A DNA stretch of 36,388 bases, taken from contig CALXZR010000066.1 in assembly GCA_944393295.1 (NCBI GenBank), positions 1 through 36,388 on the forward strand. Reading direction: 5' to 3'. Origin of the DNA: an uncultured Clostridia bacterium (lineage in GTDB: Bacteria; Bacillota_A; Clostridia; TANB77; CAG-508). Shown in pieces: positions 27,048 to 33,358 of this stretch. The position numbers and the translations under genes were made by a program. Under the pieces are notes generated by a model, which saw nothing but the letters and a program-made list of their open reading frames with translations, ran no database searches and was not told the DNA's origin. How positions within the stretch are numbered: the stretch's first letter is position 1; every line of letters starts with the position of its first letter.

Positions 27048-27085
27048 AAAGGAGAAGAGCTAAATAAATTAGCTAAGAAAATATG
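27048..27085 (+). promoter_or_regulatory. Ribosome site separated from the fprA start by a hairpin
   Basis: The only good Shine-Dalgarno site, AAAGGAG at 27048-27054, is 28 bases from the ATG, too far for normal use. A perfect 6-bp hairpin (27058-27063 with 27069-27074, 5-base loop) lies between them. Folding would bring the site to an effective distance of about 11 bases. There is no alternative upstream start because a TAA lies in frame at 27074-27076. Confidence 0.5.
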
Positions 27086-28243
27086 AAGGTAGAAGAATTT
27101 GTAAAAAATGTTTATTATGTAGGTGTGGAAGACAATACACTTGATTTATTTGAAAGTCAATATCCACTTCCAAAAGGAATCACATATAATTCTTATATTA
27201 TAAAAGATGAAAAAAACATAATTATTGATACTGTAGATAATAGAAAAACAGATGAATGGTTACAAAATATAGAACAAGTTTTACAAGGAGAAAAACTAGA
27301 ATATTTAGTAGTATCTCATTTAGAGCCAGATCACAGTGGAAGTATTGATGCTTTAATTTCTAAATATCCAGAGATTAAAATAATAGGAAATGCAAAAACT
27401 TTTGCTTTTCTACCACAATTTATTAAATCAGATATCGAAAACAATAAAGTTGTTGTATCAGAAGGAGAAACATTAAACATAGGAGAACATACCTTTAAAT
27501 TTATAATGGCACCAATGGTACATTGGCCAGAGGTAATGGTAGAATATGAGATGAAAGAAAAAATTCTGTTTTCTGCAGATGCTTTTGGTACATTTGGTAT
27601 TTTAGAAAATGAAGAAGATTGGTACGAAGATGCAGGAAGATATTATTTTAATATAGTAGGTAAATATGGTGTGCAAGTTCAAATGTTATTAAAAAAGGCA
27701 GCTTCTTTAGATATAAAAATGATATGCTCACTACATGGACCAATTTTAAGAAATAATTTAGAAAAATATATAAAACTATATGATACTTGGAGCAAATATG
27801 AATCAGAAGAGGAAGGAATTGTTGTAGCATATGCATCAATACATGGAAATACAAAAAAAATAGCAGAGGAATTTGCAAAACAGTTACTAGATAGAGGTAA
27901 AAAAGTTGCAATTTATGATTTAGCAAGAGAAAGCTTATCTTATACAATCGCAGATGCTTTTAAATATAGTACACTTGTTTTAGCTGCGTCAACTTATAAT
28001 ATGAATGCTTTTCCACCAATGCAATCTTTATTGTACCAATTACTTGGAAAAAATTATCAAAATAGAAAAATAGCAATTATAGAAAATGGTACTTGGGCAC
28101 CAAATGCAGCAAATTGTATGAAAGAATATATAGAAAAAATGAAGGATATTACAATATACGAACCAATAGTAACAATAAGAACTACTTTAAATGATGAGAG
28201 TAGAAATAAATTAAATGAATTAATTGAAAATATTGTCAAATAA
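27083..28243 (+). CDS. fprA: Flavodiiron protein (FprA-type oxygen/NO reductase)
   Basis: A cytosolic enzyme of 386 residues that reduces O2 to water, or NO to N2O, protecting anaerobes from oxidative or nitrosative stress. The metallo-beta-lactamase domain (1-240) has all diiron ligands: H79, E81, D83 and H84 (HLEPDHSGS), H147 (MVHWPE), D166 (SADAFGTFG) and H218 (SLHGPI). The flavodoxin domain (about 246-386) binds FMN with AYASIHGNTKKIAEE and ASTYNMNAFPP. No C-terminal rubredoxin is fused, so an external electron donor is needed. It probably shares a transcript with the DnaB-like gene. Confidence 0.94.
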   Translation: MKVEEFVKNVYYVGVEDNTLDLFESQYPLPKGITYNSYIIKDEKNIIIDTVDNRKTDEWLQNIEQVLQGEKLEYLVVSHLEPDHSGSIDALISKYPEIKIIGNAKTFAFLPQFIKSDIENNKVVVSEGETLNIGEHTFKFIMAPMVHWPEVMVEYEMKEKILFSADAFGTFGILENEEDWYEDAGRYYFNIVGKYGVQVQMLLKKAASLDIKMICSLHGPILRNNLEKYIKLYDTWSKYESEEEGIVVAYASIHGNTKKIAEEFAKQLLDRGKKVAIYDLARESLSYTIADAFKYSTLVLAASTYNMNAFPPMQSLLYQLLGKNYQNRKIAIIENGTWAPNAANCMKEYIEKMKDITIYEPIVTIRTTLNDESRNKLNELIENIVK

Positions 28244-28269
28244 AGATAAATTATACAGAACAATATAGC

Positions 28270-28304
28270 GTATAAATTGACCTGTTTCTGGAAATAATTA
28301 TAGT
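28270..28304 (+). promoter_or_regulatory. Putative sigG promoter, sigma-F-like overlapping sigma-A-like
   Basis: Two readings overlap. Sigma-F-like: GTATA at 28270-28274, 15-base spacer, GGAAATAAT from 28290, fitting the GYATA and GGnnAnAnT pattern. Sigma-A-like: TTGACC at 28277-28282, 16-base spacer, TATAGT at 28299-28304. In Bacillus sigG is transcribed by sigma-F, so the first is attractive. Confidence 0.5.
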
Positions 28305-28317
28305 AAATTATTTCTAG
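28288..28317. promoter_or_regulatory. Inverted repeat just before the sigG ribosome site
   Basis: A 12-base inverted repeat (28288-28299 with 28306-28317, one non-complementary pair that is G-U in RNA, 6-base spacer) overlaps both candidate -10 boxes and abuts AAGGAGGT. No T run follows, so it is not a terminator. It could be an operator, or a hairpin in transcripts reading through from fprA. Confidence 0.45.
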
Positions 28318-28333
28318 AAGGAGGTCTTATTTT

Positions 28334-29107
28334 TTGATAAGTAGAGTAGAAATTGCAAATACAAATACCTCCAAACTAAAAGTATTAACAAACAAGGAAA
28401 ATAAAGAATTATTTTTGAAAATGAAAGAAGGAGATAAAGGAGCAAGAGAGGAACTAATAAATGGAAACTTAAGACTTGTACTGAGCGTAATTCAAAGGTT
28501 TGGCGGAAGAGGAGAAAATGCAGATGATTTGTTTCAAATAGGCTGTGTAGGTTTAATCAAAGCTATTGATAATTTTGATATTTCCTTAGATATTCAACTT
28601 AGCACATACGCTGTTCCAATGATTATAGGAGAAATTAGAAGATATTTAAGAGATAATAATATGGTTCGTGTAAGTAGATCTGTTAGAGATCTAGCTTATA
28701 GAATTTTACAAGCTAAAGAAAAACTTTTAAAAGAAAAAGGAAAAGAACCTACTGTAGAAGAAATTGCAAAAGAATTACAGGTAGAAAAAGAAGATGTAGT
28801 TATGAGTTTAGATGCTATACAAGATCCAATATCTTTACAAGAACCAGTATACAATGACGGTTCTGATAGTATTTATATAATGGATCAGGTAAAAGATAAA
28901 AAAAATACTGACGAACAATGGACTGAAAATATTACAATAGCAGAGGCAATGAAAAAACTAACAGAAAAAGAAAGAATGATTATAAATAAAAGATTTTTTA
29001 TGGGAAGAACTCAAATGGAAGTCGCTGATGAAATTGGTATTTCCCAAGCACAAGTATCTAGAATAGAAAAAAGTGCAATAGATCATATTAGAAGATTATA
29101 TAAGTAA
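28334..29107 (+). CDS. sigG: RNA polymerase sigma-G factor (late forespore)
   Basis: The late forespore sigma factor, 257 residues (B. subtilis 260). The N-terminus carries VEIANTNTSKLKVLTN, the characteristic SigG opening that takes part in control by anti-sigma factors. Region 2 (NGNLRLVLSVIQRF, then DDLFQIGCVGLIKAIDNFD), region 3 and region 4 with MEVADEIGISQAQVSRIEKSA follow. The start is TTG at 28334 with AAGGAGGT upstream. A bidirectional terminator separates it from the converging ymxH gene. Confidence 0.95.
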   Translation: MISRVEIANTNTSKLKVLTNKENKELFLKMKEGDKGAREELINGNLRLVLSVIQRFGGRGENADDLFQIGCVGLIKAIDNFDISLDIQLSTYAVPMIIGEIRRYLRDNNMVRVSRSVRDLAYRILQAKEKLLKEKGKEPTVEEIAKELQVEKEDVVMSLDAIQDPISLQEPVYNDGSDSIYIMDQVKDKKNTDEQWTENITIAEAMKKLTEKERMIINKRFFMGRTQMEVADEIGISQAQVSRIEKSAIDHIRRLYK

Positions 29108-29131
29108 AACTCGATATAAATATCGAGTTTT
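29106..29131. terminator. Bidirectional terminator between sigG and ymxH
   Basis: A perfect 11-bp stem (29106-29116 with 29121-29131) whose arms begin with AAAA and end with TTTT, so either strand gives a hairpin followed by U. Both flanking genes end here. Confidence 0.88.
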
Positions 29132-29365
29132 TCAAATTTCAACTAAAATTATTTCCGAACCTATGCATTTTATAGAAGACCAAGGAATTGTAATTTCATT
29201 TCCACTAGAAAACAAATTAAAAAATTTAGTATTACCAGGAACAATAATTGAAGTTATTTTTCCTGTTTCCAAATCTGCATTAACATCTAAAACATATCCA
29301 AGTTTTTCTCCAGTTTTAATATTAATAACTTCTTTATGCTTGAAATCTAATCCTTTTGAATTCAT
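29132..29365 (-). CDS. ymxH: YlmC/YmxH family PRC-barrel sporulation protein
   Basis: A 77-residue single PRC-barrel domain: KHKEVINIKTGEKLGYVLD, then DLETGKITSIIVPG and IPWSSIKCIGSEIILV, the usual full length of the YlmC/YmxH family. These small proteins are conserved in spore formers and often lie beside sigG. A role in sporulation is assumed but the mechanism is unknown. On the - strand the ATG follows TAGGTGATAAA. It converges on sigG. An antisense frame on the + strand over the same DNA is a shadow. Confidence 0.88.
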   Translation of the reverse strand: MNSKGLDFKHKEVINIKTGEKLGYVLDVNADLETGKITSIIVPGNTKFFNLFSSGNEITIPWSSIKCIGSEIILVEI

Positions 29366-29469
29366 TTTATCACCTAATCTATGTTATGCCAAATACTAGA
29401 TAATATGTGAATAAATATATAAAAATTGGAAAAAATATACAACAAATATTTATAAAAAGAGGGTTTGAT

Positions 29470-29772
29470 ATGCAAATTAATAAAATGAAAAATATGATTG
29501 TTTTGAACAATTTAGCCTCAAACGTTGTAGAAGAGGCTTTTGTGGTTTTAAAACCTAATATTAAAATAGAGGAAAATAAAATAGAAAACCCAAAAGCTGA
29601 AACAATACTAAAAGAGGCAGAAGCAGTGGTAGCTTCTTATATGATAGAATTACAAAATAAAAATCAAAAAACAAGTTTAGAAAAAAAGTTAGAGAAAAAA
29701 TGTAAAATTTTAAAAGGTTGGAATATCGGTCTTATTATATTTTCAATTTTAAGTATAATAATTTCTTTTTAA
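29470..29772 (+). CDS. Small protein with C-terminal membrane anchor, unknown
   Basis: A 100-residue protein that I do not recognise. I start it at ATG 29470 behind AGAGGG; an in-frame GTG at 29407 would add 21 residues with no ribosome site. Residues 1-75 are soluble, with a hydrophobic then charged helical stretch (EAFVVLKPNIKIEENK, then AETILKEAEAVVASYM). A lysine-rich stretch (about 66-80) precedes a hydrophobic C-terminal segment (about 84-100), so it looks tail-anchored. It lies between ymxH and the SpoIVFA-like gene, so a link to sporulation is possible by position only. Confidence 0.6.
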   Translation: MQINKMKNMIVLNNLASNVVEEAFVVLKPNIKIEENKIENPKAETILKEAEAVVASYMIELQNKNQKTSLEKKLEKKCKILKGWNIGLIIFSILSIIISF

Positions 29773-29805
29773 AAATGGACATAAAAAAACAAGGCTCTGA
29801 ATATA

Positions 29806-29844
29806 TTTGAAATATATAAAACTATATAGAAAGGAAATTTCAAA
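29806..29844 (+). promoter_or_regulatory. Inverted repeat bracketing the spoIVFA ribosome site
   Basis: TTTGAAAT at 29806-29813 and ATTTCAAA at 29837-29844 could pair. An inner ATATA/TATAT hairpin would leave AAAGGA single-stranded between the stems, directly before the ATG at 29845. AT-rich stems of this kind can arise by chance. Confidence 0.3.
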
Positions 29845-30705
29845 ATGGAAAGAGCTTTAACAGAAAATGAAAGATTAAAAAGAGCAGAAGAAATTGCTTA
29901 TAGAAGAAAGTATCCTGATGAAAAAATATCTATTAATGAAAAAAGGAAAAAAAACTATATAGGAAGTAAAATTTTACTTGAAATTTTAATATTATTTAAT
30001 ATTACTGTTATTGTTTTTTGTATGCAAAATAAAAATGAAATTTTTAGTGAGAGCTTTTTAGAAAAAATAAACTCATATGGATTTGATATAAGAGCATGTT
30101 TGCAAAATTTCTATAATTCTATTGTGTCTATTCCAGAGGATGCAACAGTATTTGAAAATGAAGTAAAAAATGAAACAGAAAATACAGAACAAGCTATTGT
30201 AGAACAAATAGAAAATAATCAAAATACTTTAGCTCTAGGCGGAGCAGTAGAAAATGTTGCAGAGACAAAAGAAGAAGTTCTTTCAGCAGTAGAAACTGAT
30301 AGCAGTAAAATTAAAGAAAATTATGATCTTACAAAGCCAATTTCTGGCACAATTACATCAACTTTTGGAATAAGAGAGTCAAGTAATCAAAAGATTAGTG
30401 GTTACCATACAGGAACAGATATAGCGGCAAATCAGGGAACAGAAATTTTATCTGCAATGAGTGGAACGGTAATTTTAGTTTCGGAAGAAGGGGATTATGG
30501 AAAACATGTTAAAGTGCAAGATGGAGATTTAATAACCTTATATGCACATTGCTCTGAAATTTTAGTTAAGGAGGGGCAAAAAGTAAATAAAGGTGAAACA
30601 ATTGCAAAAGTTGGAAGCACTGGAAATAGTACAGGACCACATTTGCATTTTGAAATAAGATATCAAAATAGATATGTAAATCCACAAGAAATATTTGAAT
30701 TTTAA
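29845..30705 (+). CDS. spoIVFA: SpoIVFA-like membrane protein with M23 (LytM) domain
   Basis: A 286-residue bitopic protein: basic cytosolic N-terminus, one membrane helix (about 43-60), a Glu/Asn-rich linker, and a LytM/M23 domain (about 163-285) outside. Pairing with an M50 protease 14 bases downstream is the spoIVFA-spoIVFB arrangement, in which SpoIVFA holds and regulates SpoIVFB. Unlike the degenerate B. subtilis SpoIVFA, the zinc-peptidase residues look intact: H188 and D192 (GYHTGTD), H235 (YAHC), and H266 and H268 (PHLHF). It may therefore cut peptidoglycan. SpoIIQ, another sporulation LytM protein, is the main alternative identity. Confidence 0.75.
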   Translation: MERALTENERLKRAEEIAYRRKYPDEKISINEKRKKNYIGSKILLEILILFNITVIVFCMQNKNEIFSESFLEKINSYGFDIRACLQNFYNSIVSIPEDATVFENEVKNETENTEQAIVEQIENNQNTLALGGAVENVAETKEEVLSAVETDSSKIKENYDLTKPISGTITSTFGIRESSNQKISGYHTGTDIAANQGTEILSAMSGTVILVSEEGDYGKHVKVQDGDLITLYAHCSEILVKEGQKVNKGETIAKVGSTGNSTGPHLHFEIRYQNRYVNPQEIFEF

Positions 30706-30719
30706 AATAGGGATGTTTT

Positions 30720-31337
30720 ATGAGAATACAGATAGATTTAAAAATAGTTTTTTTAGTCATTTTTTATTTAATTTTGAAGCAATTAGAGATGTATTGCTTA
30801 TTTTTGATTTTCATAACAATTCATGAATTGTCACATACTTTTATAGGAATGTTTTGTGGATTTAAACCGCAAAGTATGGAAATAAGACCTTTTGGCCTGG
30901 CTTTAAATTTTTATTCTTTCAGTGAAGCTAAGTCTTCGAAAAAAATTGTTACATATTTAGCAGGTCCATGTTCTAATTTTATAATTGCTACTATTCTGAT
31001 TTTGAGTAATTTAAATAGTAATTTAATAGTATATAGTATATATATGAATCTTGCTCTAGGAATATTTAATTTACTACCAGTATTACCATTAGATGGTGGG
31101 AAAATATTAAAAGAAATTTTAAAAAGAAAGTGTGGAAGTAAACAAGCTTATGAAAAAATGAATTTAATAGGAAAATGTACTTTAATATCAATAACTTTAA
31201 TGTATAGTTTTTTAATTTTAAAAATTCAAAATATAGGAATTTTAATTATTATAATATATTTATGGTATTTGAAAATAAATGAAGATAGAAAGGCTAAAAC
31301 TATAATAAAAATGTACGATATTTTAGATAAAGTGTAG
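30720..31337 (+). CDS. spoIVFB: SpoIVFB-type M50 site-2 intramembrane metalloprotease
   Basis: A polytopic zinc protease of 205 residues with several membrane segments. Zinc ligands H35 and H39 with catalytic E36 lie in ITIHELSHTF, and the third ligand D125 is in LPLDGGKIL; YLAGPCSNF is also a family landmark. SpoIVFB cuts pro-sigma-K within the membrane late in sporulation. It is short compared with the B. subtilis protein (288), which has a C-terminal CBS domain; here the protein ends soon after the last helices. Lack of CBS would remove the ATP-sensing part. sigK is not in the window. Confidence 0.8.
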   Translation: MRIQIDLKIVFLVIFYLILKQLEMYCLFLIFITIHELSHTFIGMFCGFKPQSMEIRPFGLALNFYSFSEAKSSKKIVTYLAGPCSNFIIATILILSNLNSNLIVYSIYMNLALGIFNLLPVLPLDGGKILKEILKRKCGSKQAYEKMNLIGKCTLISITLMYSFLILKIQNIGILIIIIYLWYLKINEDRKAKTIIKMYDILDKV

Positions 31338-31360
31338 AAAGATAAAATATAAAAATGATA

Positions 31361-31389
31361 TTGCAAAAAGAAAAGATTAATAGTAAACT
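31361..31389 (+). promoter_or_regulatory. Weak promoter candidate before the pilin-like gene
   Basis: TTGCAA at 31361-31366, 17-base spacer, TAAACT at 31384-31389, 30 bases before the ATG. Match is moderate, and readthrough from spoIVFB is an alternative. Confidence 0.35.
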
Positions 31390-31418
31390 ATAAGTATGAA
31401 TATTGAGAGGAAAATATT

Positions 31419-31901
31419 ATGATTAAATTTAAAGATAAAAAAGGAATTACAATCGCAGCTTTAACTATTACAGTATTATTATTTTTATTGATTTTGTCAA
31501 CGATAACTTTTACGTCTTTGTCAAGTGTTCAAATAAAACAGCTAAATAATATGTATGCAGATATAATAAATCTACAAGAAAAAATAGATTTATATTATTT
31601 AAAAAATGGATTTTTACCAATAGATACCTCTAAAAAAGTTGAATATTCAGCAGACTTAGAATGGTTAGCTTCAAGAAATCCAAATGATGGAAATACATAT
31701 TATGAATTAGATAGTGAGTCCTTAAAGAAACTTGATGGGATTACTTTAAATAATTCAAAAGATGATGATAAATTTTATATAAATGAGCAATCACATACTA
31801 TTTATTATTCAAATGGTATTCAAATGGAAGAGGGAGAAAGTAAGATATACACTATAGATTTATCAGAATATAAAGAAATAAATTTAGCAAATTATCAATA
31901 A
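31419..31901 (+). CDS. Isolated type IV pilin-like protein
   Basis: A 160-residue protein whose N-terminus looks like a prepilin: short basic leader (FKDKKG, G9) followed by a long hydrophobic helix (10-33) and a soluble domain. The sequence after the putative cut reads ITIAALTITV, so the usual glutamate at +5 is missing (A14 instead). The remainder contains LYYLKNGFLP, as in minor pilins where the helix leads into the head. No prepilin peptidase or pilus ATPase genes are near. It could be a minor pseudopilin or a signal-anchored protein that only resembles one. GAGAGG precedes the ATG, and a terminator follows at once. Confidence 0.6.
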   Translation: MIKFKDKKGITIAALTITVLLFLLILSTITFTSLSSVQIKQLNNMYADIINLQEKIDLYYLKNGFLPIDTSKKVEYSADLEWLASRNPNDGNTYYELDSESLKKLDGITLNNSKDDDKFYINEQSHTIYYSNGIQMEEGESKIYTIDLSEYKEINLANYQ

Positions 31902-31908
31902 TTTTTAG

Positions 31909-31937
31909 ATCGTAGCAATAGGCTACGATTTTTGTTT
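31909..31937 (+). terminator. Terminator of the pilin-like gene
   Basis: A perfect 8-bp stem (31909-31916 with 31922-31929, 5-base loop) followed by a T-rich run with one G. Confidence 0.85.
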
Positions 31938-31969
31938 TTAAAATAAGTTTAAAAAATATTTGGAAACAC

Positions 31970-31998
31970 TTGAAATATTGAATAAATTATGGTAAAAT
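31970..31998 (+). promoter_or_regulatory. Sigma-A promoter of the rpsF operon
   Basis: TTGAAA at 31970-31975, 17-base spacer, TAAAAT at 31993-31998. It would start transcription just at or after the structured leader that begins near 32001. Confidence 0.65.
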
Positions 31999-32000
31999 AA

Positions 32001-32038
32001 ATGAGCATTTTAAGGGAAACCTTGAAATCCTTACTCAT
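32001..32038 (+). ncRNA. Structured leader of rpsF, possible S6:S18 autoregulatory element
   Basis: Three nested helices can be drawn: 32001-32005 with 32034-32038, 32007-32010 with 32025-32028, and 32012-32015 with 32020-32023 closed by a GAAA tetraloop. An asymmetric 3' bulge (CCTTA, 32029-32033) remains. rpsF leaders in many bacteria bind the S6-S18 complex through a bulged hairpin, but the conserved CCG of the described motif is not present, so this is only a candidate. The promoter would have to start at or before 32001 for the outer helix to form. Confidence 0.35.
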
Positions 32039-32075
32039 GTTTATGGGTTATATAGCCAAAAGGAGGTGAAAGATA

Positions 32076-32363
32076 ATGAATAAATACGAAACAGTATTCA
32101 TTATTAATCCAAGTGTTGAAGATGCAGGAGTTAAAACATTAATCCAAAAATTTTCAGACTTAATTAATAGTGATGGAAAAGTAGAGAAAGTTGATGAATT
32201 AGGAAAAAAGAAATTAGCTTATGAAATTAAGAAAAATACAGAAGGAAATTATGTAGCAATTAATTTTGAAGCTAATCCTGGACTAATTTCAGAACTAGAA
32301 AGAATTTACAGAATTACAGATGAAGTAATGAAATTTATCACTATAAGAAAAGATGAAGAATAA
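32076..32363 (+). CDS. rpsF: Ribosomal protein bS6
   Basis: A 95-residue small-subunit protein that binds 16S rRNA together with S18. It opens with MNKYETVFIINPSV and contains VDELGKKKLAYEIKK and EGNYVAINFEANPG, standard bS6 signatures, and ends KFITIRKDEE. A strong AAAGGAGGTGA lies 6 bases before the ATG. First gene of the conserved rpsF-ssb-rpsR operon. Confidence 0.97.
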   Translation: MNKYETVFIINPSVEDAGVKTLIQKFSDLINSDGKVEKVDELGKKKLAYEIKKNTEGNYVAINFEANPGLISELERIYRITDEVMKFITIRKDEE

Positions 32364-32389
32364 TCTGTGAAATGAAAGGAAAAGAGTAA

Positions 32390-32815
32390 ATGAATAAAGT
32401 AATTTTAATGGGTCGTTTAACAAGAGATCCTGAAGTAAGATATACTCAAACAAACAATACTTTAGTAGCATCTTTTAGCTTAGCTGTAAACAGAAGATTT
32501 GCAAGACAAGGAGAAGAAAGACAAGCTGACTTCATAAATATTGTTGCTTGGAGCAAAACAGGAGAATTTTGTAGCAAATATTTCAAAAAAGGTCAACAAG
32601 TTGGAATTATTGGAAGACTACAAACTAGAACTTGGGATGATGACCAAGGACAAAAACATTATGTAACAGAAGTTGTTGCTGAAGAAGCATATTTTGCAGA
32701 TAGTAGAAGAGATGGTGAAACAGGAAGCGCTGGATTTGAAAACACATTTGGTGAAAATTTATCACAAAGTGCAGAATTCCAAGTTAATGCTTCTGATGAT
32801 GATTTACCATTCTAG
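32390..32815 (+). CDS. ssb: Single-stranded DNA-binding protein
   Basis: A 141-residue SSB that coats single-stranded DNA in replication and repair. The OB fold begins [19 protein letters not shown] and contains [29 protein letters not shown] and [18 protein letters not shown]. The acidic C-terminal tip DDDLPF, which recruits partner proteins, is intact. The linker is short, about 25 residues. It lies between rpsF and rpsR as in most Firmicutes. Confidence 0.97.
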   Translation: MNKVILMGRLTRDPEVRYTQTNNTLVASFSLAVNRRFARQGEERQADFINIVAWSKTGEFCSKYFKKGQQVGIIGRLQTRTWDDDQGQKHYVTEVVAEEAYFADSRRDGETGSAGFENTFGENLSQSAEFQVNASDDDLPF

Positions 32816-32850
32816 GAGAATATAAGTTTGAAAGATTGGAGGAAAAGAAA

Positions 32851-33132
32851 ATGGCAGATAAAAAACAAGCAAAGAGAAATAACAGAAATAATCAAGATGA
32901 TGATTTCAATCCAAAGTTTAGAAAAGCAAGAAAAAAAGTTTGTGCACTATGTAATGATAAGAACTTTGAATTAGATTATAAAAATGCAGATCAATTAAAG
33001 AAATTTATTAATGAAAAAGGTAAAATATTACCAAGAAGAGCAACAGGTGCTTGTGCTAAACATCAAAGATTTATCACAACAGCTGTAAAAAGAGGAAGAC
33101 ATATTGCAGTTATTCCATATTCTCAAGATTAA
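32851..33132 (+). CDS. rpsR: Ribosomal protein bS18
   Basis: A 93-residue small-subunit protein. The ATG at 32851 is chosen because TTGGAGGAA lies just upstream; an in-frame TTG at 32836 lies in that site. CALCNDKN and the later GACAKHQR give three cysteines and a histidine, the zinc-binding form of bS18. [16 protein letters not shown] is the family signature. The N-terminal 20 residues are rich in Lys, Asn and Asp. A terminator follows, closing the operon. Confidence 0.96.
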   Translation: MADKKQAKRNNRNNQDDDFNPKFRKARKKVCALCNDKNFELDYKNADQLKKFINEKGKILPRRATGACAKHQRFITTAVKRGRHIAVIPYSQD

Positions 33133-33144
33133 TAAAGTTTTTGT

Positions 33145-33170
33145 AGAGCATCTTTAGATGCTCTTTTTTT
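33145..33170 (+). terminator. Terminator of the rpsF-ssb-rpsR operon
   Basis: A 9-bp arm pair (33145-33153 with 33156-33164) with a tight loop, followed by seven T. Confidence 0.92.
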
Positions 33171-33173
33171 GGC

Positions 33174-33202
33174 TTGAAAAAAGCCATAGAAAGTAGTATA
33201 AT
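33174..33202 (+). promoter_or_regulatory. Strong sigma-A promoter of the unknown membrane-protein gene
   Basis: TTGAAA at 33174-33179, 17-base spacer, perfect TATAAT at 33197-33202. The leader to the start codon is about 150 bases. It contains an 8-bp hairpin (33210-33217 with 33222-33229, AAAA loop) and a strong ribosome site AAGGAGGG (33258-33265) with no good start codon behind it. Confidence 0.75.
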
Positions 33203-33358
33203 ATAATTCAATTTATCAAAAGATAAATTAATATACAAATAGGATAATTCCTAGAAGAAGGAGGGTAGTATTTTAAAAACTGAATATTGTATTTGTCTAA
33301 TGCTAAGCAAAGGACAAAAGTAACTGAAGGCTAGCAAGAGAAAAAAGAGGAAGAGAGT

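Noticed and set aside
29163..29399. A 78-codon + strand frame over the ymxH gene
   Set aside because: The - strand frame gives a full PRC-barrel protein of known family with a ribosome site; the + strand frame gives no family-like sequence.
29773..29830. A sigma-E promoter before the SpoIVFA-like gene
   Set aside because: The AT-rich words there match only loosely and no pair had convincing spacing and sequence.
33287..33334. A 15-codon TTG frame that might be a leader peptide before the unknown membrane protein
   Set aside because: It lies more than 20 bases from the nearest strong ribosome site and has no regulatory codon run.
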